This document shows positions 46,683 to 59,485 of a DNA stretch of 64,000 bases, piece after piece; position 1 is the stretch's first letter; the number at the start of each line of letters is the position of its first letter. Made by a program: the position numbers and the translations under genes. The notes beneath the pieces are model-generated. The model was given only the letters and a program-made list of their open reading frames with translations. It did not search any database and was not told the origin of the DNA. The stretch comes from Hofstenia miamia. Taxonomy: Eukaryota; Xenacoelomorpha; Acoela. The stretch is from the NCBI GenBank assembly GCA_004352715.1, contig SCFE01000101.1:1110993-1174992 (forward strand). Reading direction: 5' to 3'.

Positions 46683-49600
46683 CTTTATTGAAGAAATAGA
46701 TAGTATTTTAAGCAACAAGATATTTAATGTAACGAAAATTCCAAAAAATGATGTTCAATAAGCTTAAAACATAGACACATCTGAATTAATTTTGTAAAGA
46801 AAAAATTGTCACTAGCAGGAGAGTTTGAGTGTTATAATATATATTGTTTTCATATTTTTCTAATTTGTTTGTTACTAGTTTTAATTGCTTGTAAGTAATT
46901 TAAAATTGCTTATCAAATATTTTAAAATAATTGTATGTAATTTTAAATTGCTTGCCTAATATTTTAAGTTGGTCAGTGAAAGTAATAGACAAACTGGGAT
47001 GGCAATTTTAGTACAGAGGTGGCCAAGGGCAATTAAAATTTAAAGAAATTGAAGAAGGTTTTTATATACCTGTTGCAAATTCTACAGAATATAACATTGT
47101 AATTCTTATAAAAACTACTTACAACAATTTAACATACATAATTGACAAAAATTTGAATATTTTATAAATGTAAAAATACATTTCAGCTTTTGCTCAAATT
47201 CATTTTGTTAATAAAAGCTAAGTCAAATAACACTTGGTTAACATTGAAGCAATTGCTACATTTGGATTCATTTTTCAAATTATCAATGCAAAATGCTATA
47301 AGTATATGAATGTGACGGAATGCAGATGGAAAGACATTCCAGTCTGCCTCACTTTAGGTAGAATGGTGCAAATGGAAATTCACCTATTCTGACAATAGTG
47401 TAAATAGTAAATTTTAATTGCAATCATATTTAGAGCATTTCATTTATAAGAAACTATGACTGATTTTGTAAGGAAACCTGGTCATAAAAGGATTACATCA
47501 AAAAAGCTGAAAGTTATTTGCTTTACTTTTGATTGAAACAAACCAAAAGATAAATTTGAAACTACAGTGATCATCAGAATGATTAGAAAAGAAATATTTA
47601 GACCTGTAAGTGATTCCAGTGTTTCTAGTATACCTGTACACAATTATCAAAGGAAACTATGTTGCAATATAATTTAGTATCAATAAACTTTTAACTTTTT
47701 TTTAACTATGTTAAATTGCAGAAGTTTGCAAATATTCATAATCAGCTAAATTCTAAATTGGCAATAGTGGTGGGTGTAAACCATATAATATTGGATGGTG
47801 TAAACTAAGATTGATTATGAAATATCAGTAACTTTAGGATGATTAACTATTTAATTCTAACTCTTCTATGAACAATTATTCTATTTTTGATTTGTGGTTT
47901 TGTTATAATGATGAGCTCAATGTTGTTTGGCTACATAAAAATTAAGCTCAATTTTCATAAATATTCGTGTTAATAATATAACTAATCATTAATTATGCTG
48001 CAATCTAAAGATGCTTGTATAATGACAATTGAAGAGGAGAAGTGTGATCATGTTAAACTCAAAATGTTGAATACTTGTTTAATTATGGTTAATTAATTTT
48101 AATATTGCATATCATGTTAATCAGTTCTCAGCTTTACTGTAATTATTATGTTTAACCTTGTCAGAGGCACAACATCAAATATTAAACTAAATTTCCAGAT
48201 TTCTATGAATATATTAATAAAAAACCAATGCCATAGAATAGCCAAAATTGCTAGGTTATTGATATCATAGTTTTAATATTATTTATGTGTACTCTTTTGA
48301 GTACATTGACTGTAAAATTACCAAATAATGAAAAAATGCAAAATTGGATAATATATTGTTACCTTAAATTACTGCTATTTTTCATATTGTACTTCATTTA
48401 AGAAGACATGCAATCACTTTTATGCATCAAAACAGTTGACAAGAACTAAACTCATAATATTAGCAGATAATAAAAATAAAATCATCAATTATGGAAAACA
48501 AAAAAGCTACTTGGATCATAATAAACACACAAAAAAACATTGCATTTGCTGCATTTCAAACAGATTCATCAAGAGCAACCAGGATTATGGCATTGAATTT
48601 GCTTTTCAGTGATATTTTGAGGCCATTGGTCAAATTTATCATAATAATGTTCATCAATAGGAAGAGGCTGGATTGCTTTTCATTTCATTGCTTAAGAAGT
48701 ATGTGTTGAAAGATTATGTTCTTGTGGTTTTTAAATAAGTGTTCCAGATAAGTTAAGCATAAAATAATATCACAAGATTTGTATATCTTTGTTTTACCCT
48801 ATATAACTTTTTGCATAACACAGTGTCAATGTACTCTTTTGAGTACACATATATTTTAACTTATTAGACTGCCACATGTTAGCAATTGAACATAGAAAGT
48901 TTATATATGTTTTATACAATGCCAATCACATTATATTTACATAGGTATTTCTATATACTTGCAATATTAATGCTTGAAATTAATAATATCTTGATTGTTT
49001 GTCTTGAACATTTTGACATGACTTTTGTGCAATCAAAATTTCTATAGAAAATGCTTAACATGTTGTAGCAATGAATGCACTAAAATAGAATAACACATGT
49101 TTACTAAATTTAGTGGTAAAACTTATTGTGCACCAATACAATGATTTCTATTTATGTGATTAGCTATTTATCTTGTGTATTTGAAAGAGTACACTGCTGG
49201 CAACAAGGTTAAATATTATCAGTACTTGTTTAAGAGAAAGCATGATACACAATGCTTTATTTTGAAAGTTCAAGGTATCCCTCTGAGAAACATTAATAGT
49301 GAATTTGTTTTTTATGACTTACACTGCATCAGTGAGATGCCATTTGATTCAGAAACATCTGTGTGAGGGAGACACAACATCCTAAGCAAATTGTAGATAG
49401 TTGTTCAATGATGAAGTGTATATTGCAGATATTCATTAAAAATTTATTCATTATAGCAATTAAAGGCATTGATATATCTATGTATACTATTCATCAAGAT
49501 GTCCAAGAAATTATGCCAGTTACAGTAACATTGTCAGTTTCTTTGTAGTTATTGATATATTAAGACACACACTGTCAAAAGAAAGAGCACAGTTAGTGCT

Positions 49601-50694
49601 AAAATGTAGAAGTTCAAATAGTTCCTCTGTTTGTAATGACTGCATTGAAATGTTGGAAAAATGTAGGACTAAGAAGAGGTAACAATTTTAATGTTATATT
49701 TGGTTAAACTCCCTGTCACCTCAAAATTCAAAACTACACAGGAGTGTTTAGTTGCTGTGTAAAACAGGTTTCAAACTGTGAATCAGGAGAGCATGTGAAG
49801 TTTTGATCATGGAGTGAGCTAGAAAATACAATAGTAAAATCCAAAAATATTGGATTCAAATGCAGTTGGCAGAGCTCAGTTTTAAAGAAGAACTTGTCAT
49901 CATAGCAGATGGTATATAATTCACTAGGCATTTGATCCCAAGAAGCAATGCATTATACTGTGCATAGAATATAAGAAACAAATTATAAATGTACAACATC
50001 ATTATTTCTTGGTTCCCACACAGTTATATACAATAGGGAACTAAATGTTGAGGGAACCATATTGCTGATGCATATGAATTGCTGAAACAAATACTGTCAA
50101 AGACAGTCACTCTTAATTAAATAGGTGTCAAATATTAATAGTAGAGGATTTCATATGAAGTTTATCCTAATGTAAATATTCACATTTTGCACAATCAAAC
50201 TAATTAATAATTGTTAATAATCTTAACAAACAAAAGTGTTTTGGGCATCTTTTTAGTTTTTATACCAAATTTCTAAAACATTTACTTTTGAAACCAATAC
50301 ACATAAAATTTCAAAATTCCATTTTTCGAATGCAGAATAGAAAAATACATTTACCACTAATAATAATAATGGCAAAACACCTTATGCATTTGAAAATTCC
50401 CTATAAAACAAAAAGAAAATTAAAAGATACTTAGTAGGATGAAACAAAGTAAAAAATTTTTGCATAACTTTGTCATAATATAACAAAACTCAGCAGAGTT
50501 TTTTTAGCTCTGAAATGCTTTATGCTGCACATTAATTACTTCTCTATTGAAATGAGCATGAGTTTAGAAATTCTGCTTGTTGACTTGTTTGATTGTAAGT
50601 TTAATTTAATTCTGCTAGTAGAAGAAAACAGTCTCTCTACAAAACAATATGTAACAAGTAAAATAATGCATGTTAATATTAACAGCATCAAGTA
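46683..50694. other. CpG-depleted stretch, no gene recognised
   Basis: Only a handful of CpG in 4 kb. The short ORFs at 48491-48709 and 49175-49366 have no recognisable domain and no obvious splice partners, so I do not call them genes. One inverted-repeat structure is listed separately. Confidence 0.55.
48284..48851. repeat. Inverted 27-bp repeats with internal GTACTC/GAGTAC palindrome
   Basis: TATGTGTACTC...GAGTACATTGAC at 48284-48310 is matched inverted at 48825-48851, except in the central TTTT. The arms bound 568 bases containing a 72-codon ORF of unknown nature. It may be a small non-autonomous element; no target duplication is certain. Confidence 0.55.
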
Positions 50695-51639
50695 CAGGGT
50701 GATCCTGATCTTCCCGCCATTTTTTTACCAGGGTACTACAAATTTTATATAACAGAAGTTATGAGCTTAGCTTCCAATTTTCTTTATATATCAATAACAT
50801 ACAGAAATATGTACAGGTCATTGTTACAGCAAGTGTTCAAACTGTTCTCCATCAAGTGATAAACTATGCTGAAGTCTGGAGATACAATTTCACAACAAGT
50901 AACTGCTGGCGACCTTAACATTTTGTCTTCAACAAAGAGATGTGGATTTTCTTTGGAGTAATCAAATTGATTGTGTTTGTTAACACATCCATTAAGATGG
51001 AACATTGCTTCATCACTGAAGCAAATGTTACTCACAAATTCATTATCTCGGGCTTGACGATCACACACAAGGTTACAAAAGTCTAGTCATTTTGGAGGAT
51101 CATCAGGGAGTAGCTCATGTACGGAAGTAAACTTCCATGGTTTGATGCCTTCTTGTTTTAGAACTCTAGAGACAGAGGATTGTGCCATTCCAGTTTGTTG
51201 AGCCACTTTTCGCTGTGAGTTGCAAGGATCATCACCAAATGCTGCTACGATCTCTTCACGTTTTTCGTCAGAAACTCTTCTAGCACTATGGTCTCCAATT
51301 CGCTTCCTTGGAATTACACTCAGGGTCTCAAGGAACCTTGCTTTCCAATCTCGCAAAGTTCTAACAGGAGGTGGTTCCTTTTGGAATTTATCTGTGAACA
51401 TACGTCGGGCCTCCTCGCAATTGAATGCAATGGCAAATGACACAATGGTTGCTATTTCAATGTTAGTAAAATCTTGATAATCCATTTTCTTTTATAACTT
51501 TCAAATAAACTGTGAAAGGATGATTTCTAAATATCTACGATTTTTAAGTGACAAGCTAAGCAGGGAACAGTTAATATGGATTTCTTTTCAAAGCAAGCAA
51601 GTTAAGACAAAAAACAGTGAGAAGATCAGGATCACCCTG
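50695..51639 (-). mobile_element. Tc1/mariner (IS630)-type element, 945 bp, internally deleted
   Basis: Perfect 19-bp terminal inverted repeats CAGGGTGATCCTGATCTTC, flanked by TA on both sides (50693-50694, 51640-51641). It contains a truncated transposase on the minus strand. Its CpG content is clearly higher than in the surrounding DNA, which suggests recent arrival. Confidence 0.9.
50784..51485 (-). pseudogene. IS630/mariner-type transposase with two HTH domains, one stop, C-terminus lost
   Basis: From ATG 51485 the N-terminal helix-turn-helix (IEIATIVSFAIAFNCEEARR, then VRTLRDWKARF) resembles the DUF4817 type. A second helix-turn-helix follows (NSQRKVAQQTGMAQSSVSRV). An in-frame TGA at 51087-51089 interrupts the gene, after which the same frame continues with ICFSDEAMFHLNGCVNKHN, the first catalytic Asp block, and SKENPHLF. 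Soon after, the frame runs into the terminal repeat region, so the second and third catalytic residues are missing. It is inactive. Confidence 0.85.
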
Positions 51640-51641
51640 TA

Positions 51642-53499
51642 TATTGATTAAGGGAATATTATCACCATTTGCAATTTTATTCAAATGGTAGCAACTCAAA
51701 ATGCCAATATCAGCATCATTTACATTTTGTAGTAGTTCATACAAAACTAGATCTCTAGATAAGTTTGTTCCTACAAGGAACCAATGTACTAAGAGCACCA
51801 AATGGGTGAAATTCATATGTGCCAAATCTTCATTCAAACTTATGTAAAACCAGATTAAGAAAATTGAAATAAAATTGATTTTTTGCAAAATGTTTCACAA
51901 TAAACAAATATGTCTGTCAATACTATTTCAGGTAACATGTTTATTCAAGATTTTCACTGAGGATGATTTTTAAGCTCTCTGGAATATAATATCTCTTGCA
52001 CATCTCATAAGCATATTTATTTACCAATGAGAAAACAACATTATCATTACTTTGCCAATCCTTTAGTATATCAATAAGGCTAACTACCATATAATAAGCC
52101 TTTCCTTACTCCATATTCTTCTCTTGTATGGCTAGAGTTACTGGTCATGTCATGCTATCTAGTGAAGAGCACAACATAAAAATAAATTTTCTCATATTAA
52201 TGGAATTCAATAAACTAGTTCTTGCATTAAAATACACTTCCAAAGTTTACAATATTTTTAAAATAGCATTCAATAGTGGTATTAGCTTTGAACAAGCATC
52301 TGCATTAGCTGACCAACATGTTTTAAAAACATACTACATTTCTCATGCCTGGCAGAATGAATAGTGCTGTTTTTGAACTTCAAGCAAGCATTCATTATTG
52401 GAATTCATAGTTGAAAAAGGTATAAATTTGCTGCAATAGGCCAATATAAATCTTTTGTACATGAATTCTGTTGCAGCAATGTTTGTGGGAACCAATTTTG
52501 TCAGTGTAAAGAGCAATGGCAAAAGTGCAATTTGAAATGTTTTGTGTAGAATTTCATGTACACTGCCTCTATGGATGAACATGATGCTAGCACCATCAAA
52601 ACTAAAACCAATGTATTTTCAGAATCCAAAAGTAGCTTGTTAATTATGATATCTTCAATTTTATCTGATATTACTTGTGCATACCAGCTATTATCTAATA
52701 GCACACATGCAACAGCACACTCTATTAATCTATCTTCAAAGAGGTTTGAAAAAAATGGATTGGTGGAGAATATAATGTTAGAGCTTTGCAATTAACTCCT
52801 ACATTATTATACTCAAAAAATAAGTACTAGACTTTTGTAGAGTAAAGAATTAAGGTATCTTTAATAGTTACAATTTAAATCAAATTATAAAATGCTAAAA
52901 TTTTATCATATTTTCCTAATTTTAGCCTTATGTCTAAATAAGATTGCTTAAGGTGAAGAATTTATTAAGATTGCAATTCAGTAAAGCTGTATTCACTTCA
53001 CATTAAAAATTGAATACTCTCTACCTACACCTATGAAGACTCATGTGTCCCATGGTTCAATTGGAAGGAAAATTTTCAAACACAAACTATCTATTCCTGC
53101 TAATTATTCCCAGCTTCAAGAAGTAGACACCTGATTCTATATGTGGTTAGGAGATCTCTAGACATTTATGTCTTTCAAAGCACCTCAGTAATTCCAAATC
53201 TCATTTACCATAAATAGAAAATGACTTGTCTGGGGGTGCTTTTCCAAAAAATTCTTTGCCACCACAATACACAATTAATTGTAGTATACAGCTGGCTATT
53301 AATTTAATCTAAATTTACTTTAATATTTAATAGTCTATATTTTTTAAATAGATGATTTAGTAGGAAGTGAGAACTGTGCATATTGCTAGTCCATACATAA
53401 TAATAAAATGTTTATTTTCATAGATATATTGTGACAGCATCCTCAAAATTTCTATTAATTTCAAATGAATTAGTGATTTATTGGATAAAAATTTGTAAC
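51642..53499. other. CpG-poor stretch, no gene recognised
   Basis: ORFs on both strands (51571-51888 minus, 52128-52364 plus, 52501-52795 both) look protein-like in composition, but I recognise no domain and no splice structure. They may be remnants of one decayed gene or element. Confidence 0.45.
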
Positions 53500-55870
53500 A
53501 AGAGTAGTAAGAGATGGTCACAAGGAGACCCCAGTGAGACACCCTGAGAATGGACAAACTACCTATGGCTATTTGCTATGTGGAAATGAAGTAATTATAT
53601 TGGATGCCATCTAGGGATGAAATATTTTTGACAAAACTAAATTGAACAAATTAATTTTTTTGACAAAATTTCTATTTTTGATTTTTTTAGGATTTAGGAA
53701 AATTAATATTTTTGATGCCAGGTTTCACTTAAGGAATGTTTGTTGCAATAATGTTTAAACAAGCAACACTATGCTTCAAAAAAAATAATTCATAGATCTA
53801 AAACCCAAGTATTCAAATGAAAAAATTTGAAAAAGGATGTGTTATTTACATTAGAGCAGGGTTTTCAAGTACTCAGAATGTTAAGAACTTGAACTTGAAT
53901 AAGCTTGCAAAACTTGATCAGAAAAACTCAGAAGAGAAATCATCAAAACTCGAACTTGAACTCATTTGAAAATCCACTCAAAAATACTGTAAAATTAAAC
54001 TTCTTTAAATATCAATTTTCTTACCAGTCACAAAAACTTTTTTTAGCTTAGAATTATTGTAAAATAAATGTTTTTACCCTAAAAAACTCGGAATTAGAAA
54101 AAAACTCAATTGAACTTGGAATTTCATTTAAAAAATTACTCGAACTTGAACTCGAAATGTAAAAACTCGAACTTGGCCCAAGTAACTCAAACTCGACTGA
54201 AAAACCCTGCATTAGAGTGTGTTTCTAGGCACATTAATATTGATCTAAGCAAATATGCAATGGGTAAAAAACCAACAATTTTTTTAGCAATTGTGTATAA
54301 ATTGTACTAAATGTAAAAGCACAAATTACACAATGGCTTTGAGTGATGAATTTCTTAAGACATGTTTGTTGTAACAATGTTTAATCATGCAACAAGAAAA
54401 ATGATTGATAGATGTGAAACTCATTTTCTGGTAATATCCAAATGCAAAGTGAGAAATATTTTGCTAAACTTAAACACTATAGTTGTATGAAATAGATGAA
54501 AATTTTCACAAACAATATAGAAAATATCTGCTAAACTTAATAACAAGCATATGAAATATACCTGTGATAAATCAATAAAAAATTGAAATGTCTAATATAC
54601 ATGACAAAAACAAGTTTGTTTTCACTAATATCCAAAATACAAAATGGAAGAAATATTTGCCATGCTTAAGCATTACACATATATGAAACAAAATGTATTG
54701 TATATGAGCTGTTTTTGTGCAGAATGAATTGTTGTGTAGAGCTTCACCACATCCAGCAAATTTACACAAAGGTATCACCATTTATTTTCATAGTTAACTT
54801 GGGAAATCATGATGCCCAAACTTGCTATCTAGATCATTCACTGCATTGCAAGCTGATGTATCCATAATAGTAATGCATTAATTCATTCATCCAAAATTAC
54901 TCATACTTAGTAGTAAGAGACCAAGTGAAGGCCATCTCATTGGGACACCCATGACTATTTGTCATGTGGTAATAAAGAAATTCTATTAGACGCCATCTAG
55001 TGACGAAATATTTGAGAAAACTAAGTTGAGCAAATTAATTTTTTGACCAGAATTTATTTTTTGACTGCTAGGATTGGGGGAAAGAAATATAATTGATGAT
55101 AATAAATGTTTTTGACAAAACTAAATTGAGTTTTTAATTATGCAACACTGTATTAAGGAAATAATTCATAGTTGTAAAAGCCAATACTTGGTAATAACAT
55201 TTTTATAGACAAATATTTCAACATGTATTAAAATTAATCAAAGATATAGTATGCAAGAGGTAAAGAAACAACAATTTTAGCAATTGTGTATAAATTGTAC
55301 TAATGTAAAAGCATACATTACACAATAGCTCTGAGTGACAAAGTTCTTAAACTGTGTTTTTTGTAAAAATGCTTAATCATGCAACAAGGAATATAATTGA
55401 TAGAGTCAAAACTCATTTTCTAATGATATCTAAATACAAAGTGGATAAATATTTTGCTGAACTTAAACACTATACTCAAATGAAATAGGCATACATTTTC
55501 AAAAACAAGAAAGAAATATCTGCCAAAGCATATGAAATATAGCATTGATAAATCAATAAAAATTGAAATGTCTGATATACACAACAAAGGCAAGTTTGTT
55601 TTCACCAATATACAAAATAAAAAATGGAATAAATATTCTCTGTGCTTAGGCATTACATGTGAAACAAAACATATTGTATATTAGCTGTTTTTGTGTAGAG
55701 CTTCACTGCATCTGGCAAATTTTCACAGAGGTATCACCATTTATTTTCATAGTTGACATGGGAAATCACAATGCCCAAACTTGTAATCTGGATTATTCAG
55801 CACATTGTAAGCTGATGCATCCATAATGGTATTGCATTAATTCACCCATCCAAAATTACTTGTGCCCCAA
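53500..55870. repeat. Tandem duplication of a ~1 kb unit
   Basis: Unit A (53500-54905) and unit B (54905-55870) align along their length. Shared blocks include AGCAATTGTGTATAAATTG (54286, 55279), the TTAATCATGCAACAAG block, and GGTATCACCATTTATTTTCA. The offset is about 993 bases downstream of the hAT insertion, which lengthens unit A by 361 bases. Divergence is moderate, so this is an old duplication, not an assembly repeat. Confidence 0.85.
53857..54209. mobile_element. hAT-type MITE, CAGGGTTTTC family, copy 2, with 8-bp duplication
   Basis: Starts CAGGGTTTTCA and ends TGAAAAACCCTG, 353 bp, with perfect flanking CATTAGAG (53849-53856, 54210-54217). The interior is ACTCGAACTTGAACTC-like repeats with no ORF. 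Unit B of the tandem duplication lacks it. Confidence 0.92.
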
Positions 55871-56603
55871 AACACTGTTTCCTTTCTACACAACAAATTA
55901 AGAGAATCAATAAAATTAATCATTTATTTGTTTGTAAGGTTTCCTTCTGTTAAGCCAATGTTATGAAAATTGTGTTTGTGCCAGTTTGAATGCTTGGATA
56001 TGATGAGGAAGACAGTCAAAATTTTCCTTTGATTGACATACTGTAATAATGTATATTTCACCATCCAACAAATTAATAGTTCTTTAATATAGTAAATGTT
56101 GTGGTAAGCATTTCCACTCACCTCAAAAAACACTCTAGAATTCAAACAATGCGTCATGATTGATAAACAACCAGCAGCATGTTACATGTTTTATCAACTT
56201 TGCATGCTTTTTCACATTATTTGGTTTATTATTTTTGTGTGGCTGCATACATTACTAGGGTTGTCTGCTTGTAACTTTAATGCATGAATATGATGACTGG
56301 TTTTTATTCATAGATGGTGACAATTTGTTCCATAAATGGATATCACCTCCAATAATTAAATTTGTAAACTCCATGATGCATTCTCCATTCTAAACATATA
56401 AATGTTTGTATATAGTGTATTATTCACATGCAAAAAAATACAGGCACATGGTAATGCCTACAAACAATTTGAGTTCTAAAAATTCAACACTTATAATTTA
56501 GTTGATATTTAAAAGCTATTACATATAAATATTTAAATTCATCAATTACAAATTAAGAAATTAAACAAAATGAAATGAAACAAAATACTCAATAAAACAA
56601 TAT
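55871..56603. other. CpG-poor stretch, no gene recognised
   Basis: Part of 56330-56480 is a diverged direct copy of 60770-60900 (TAGTGTATTATTCACA and neighbouring sequence). No gene seen. Confidence 0.5.
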
Positions 56604-57075
56604 TGTAGAATCACTCAGGGACCTATTTTTCAAATTTTATTATTTGACACTCTGAAAATATTGTTACATCTTTTTGACGTCCTTATTTGATGATTAGGTG
56701 CTACCAATTTGTATCAATTTCTTTAATTCAATTTGTTCACATTTTTTAGTGTAGTTATTCAATAGAATTATTATTTGTCCTCTCAGTTAAAAGTACATGT
56801 GATTGCTTGTCTTAACTTTGCTAGGGAATTTGTGTTTGAAACTGTAAACAGTATCCAGGTAATAATTTACAGATTTTCAAATAAATATCTGAGACAACTG
56901 TAGCAAAGCACACAATAAATTTGTCTTCCTTCAACTGTGTTTGATCTTTTTACCTTTTATTATCTAGTAACCCCTTTTAGATTTATCATCAAAGCTTTGG
57001 TTATGATAACTATTGCTTAAGATCAGGTGACAATTCAGGAGGAAACTGCACTGGGTCTGGGGCACAAAATAGCTC
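56604..57075 (+). repeat. 5' part of an LTR-like repeat (truncated copy)
   Basis: Begins TGTAGAATCACTCAGGGAC and aligns with the first ~480 bases of the copy at 58025. Similarity ends at about 57075 after AATAGCTCCTTAA. The remaining half of the repeat is missing here. Confidence 0.75.
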
Positions 57076-58024
57076 CTTAACAGTTCAAACAGGTTGAGAC
57101 AAATGCAGAGAAAATCAATTTGCTGTGCATACCTCCACTGTGCATCATGACTCTGTTGATCCTCCCCTCTTGACCACTGAAGAAGGGGTGTAAAAAGATC
57201 TCCACCCACCTCTCAGAGAAAATTAATTATGTATCAACAGCTGCCAAGGTCACACAAACCATGCAAACCTCTGAGTACAAACAAAATAGAGATACTTTTA
57301 TAGAGGGCAGTAATCCTGAGCACATCTACATTGACAGCAACCTAACAATAAAGGATATTGTCAAAAGGGACAGCCAATATCAGTTCAGTTGCAGAAGGTT
57401 CACAATAAAATTGCAACCCTAGATCCATGAGTTCTTATTTTGTTCCAGGCATCAGGTTATCTGATGTGGATCAACAATGTTGAGACCCTCACCCACTACT
57501 ATGACATTATGAAAGGGATTGAAATTATTACCATGTTATGAGCAGAAATCACAGATCTGGAGGAAATGACCTTACAATAAGTCAATGAGTATTGTTCTTT
57601 GTTTATGGACCATGCTACTTACATGGGGTCACTTAGAGAGGTATTTACAAACTTCTACCTGAACACAAGGATTAGCACAGACAATGCCCACACTTCTGAT
57701 ACCAATGTGCTAATGACTTTAATGGTTGCCTTAAAAGGTCTGTGGCTCTATGAGTGTTTTATGACACTTTTACCAGAAGATTGAATAAACTCTGCTGTAA
57801 CTGTCCTATTAACTCCTGACTACCAGAGATAGCATTCTTTCACCTAAAGAATGAGGCTGTAACTCAGAAAGAGGCTTTAATGCAAATTACCAGGCAACCC
57901 TGATATGCCAAAGAGTCATCTTGGGACAACATCCTAGCCCATGAGATGGTAGAGGAAACCCAGAAACTCCTGTCAGGTCCTACAGTCCAACTCCTACCAC
58001 AAACTTAACTGGCAATGGGGTGCA
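57076..58024 (+). other. Unidentified sequence between two LTR-like copies
   Basis: Less AT-rich than its surroundings. It contains broken protein-like frames (57430-57540; 57599-57784). It ends in CAATGGGGTGCA directly before the second LTR-like copy, reminiscent of a polypurine tract. It could be a decayed internal region (gag-like) of an LTR element, but no retroviral motif is recognisable. Confidence 0.4.
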
Positions 58025-58992
58025 TGTAGAGTCACTCAGGGCCCTATTTTTCAAATTTTAGTATTTGGCACTCTGAAAATAGTGTTACGTCTTTTTTGAC
58101 GTCCTTATTTGATGATTAGATGCTTCCAATTTGTATCAATTTATTTAATTCAATTTGTTCACATTTTCTAGTGTAGTTATTCAATAGAATTGTTATTTGT
58201 CCCCTTGGTTAAGAGTATGTGTGATTGCTCATTTTAACTTTGTGAGGCAAATTGTGTTTGAAACTGTAAACAGTATCCAGGTAATAATTTACAGATTTTC
58301 AAATAAATATCTGAGACAACTGTAGCAAAGCACACAATAAATTTGTCTTCCTTCAACTGTGTTTGATCTTTTTTGCTTTTATTATCTAGTAACCCCTTTT
58401 AGATTTTATCATCAAAGATTTGGTTGTGATAACTATTGCTTAAGATCCAGCAACAATTTGGGAAGAAACTGCACTGGGTCTGGGGCACCAAATAGCTCCT
58501 TAATGGTGACAGCCCAAATTGTGGTTGCTTTAGGTTACAATTACATGTATGGAATAACAACTTTTATTCAATCTATTCATACATGCACATAAGATCAGCA
58601 CACTGCAAAAATACTATGCCATTGGCGAACATGAATGCACAGCAACTAAGTGCCTTTTGTTTATTATTTATTTACATGAGCTGAGATAATAGAAATCTGA
58701 GATAAATTGTTTATTGAGCTAGAAATTACAACTTGAGACACACAATTAGCACCTTGGCAAGTAAGGATGGCTTTGTAAATATGGCTTTAGCATGATGCCA
58801 TGTGAATTGGTCACTGCTGAAGTTCTTTATGGAATTTCATTATTTATTAGGCAAATTGGTGAACTACCAATGTTTCTTCCTCTTGTTGCAATGCAGGTCA
58901 CTCTCTGCTACAGTAAACTTTGCAACATTTGATCTTAACTCTTGAGTTTCCCAGTACTGCTAGAGTAGCCAGAGCTCCCCTGTGATTCTACA
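58025..58992 (+). repeat. Full-length LTR-like repeat, 968 bp
   Basis: Begins TGTAGAGTCACTCAGGG and ends CCCCTGTGATTCTACA, so its ends are inverted over about 11-15 bases. It aligns with 39297-40174 and 56604-57075 in the same orientation and with 59486-60370 inverted. No ORF of interest. Confidence 0.8.
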
Positions 58993-59485
58993 ATAAATTC
59001 TCCACTAATATATTAATAGTTGACACTACAAACCATACTTTATTATACAAGCTAATACTCAGTCAGGACTTTTTGGAAAAGTATCATTGTATTATAAACT
59101 TCCAAGATAAGACATTAACTATTGATCCAAAAACAAAGACATTAAACATATTTAAAAACAATTAATAGCCAAACAATTACATTACATCCTGTTGATACTA
59201 GTAAAATAGAAGCACTTAGCTGGCACTTCATTACTTTACAATTAAAAAAAATATTTACTCCAACAGGGTTTAAACTTTAAAATTGTTTTCATATTGGTCT
59301 CCATACTTAAATGTCACAATAATTAGGTAAAAACAGCAACTATACACTAGATAACAGTAAAACACAATTAAAATGTACAATCAAATATATTGAAAAATAA
59401 TCATCACTAAACATAAAGCATTTAAACTAATAAATATCAATAAGGACACATACCTTGACATGTGTGAGCTAGACAATATCCATAT
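58993..59485. other. CpG-poor spacer, no gene recognised
   Basis: About 490 bases between two oppositely oriented LTR-like copies, with nothing recognised. Confidence 0.5.

Noticed and set aside
46683-50694. A possible host gene in the ORFs at 48491 and 49175
   Set aside because: No recognisable domain, no convincing exon chain, and AT-rich composition that yields such ORFs by chance.
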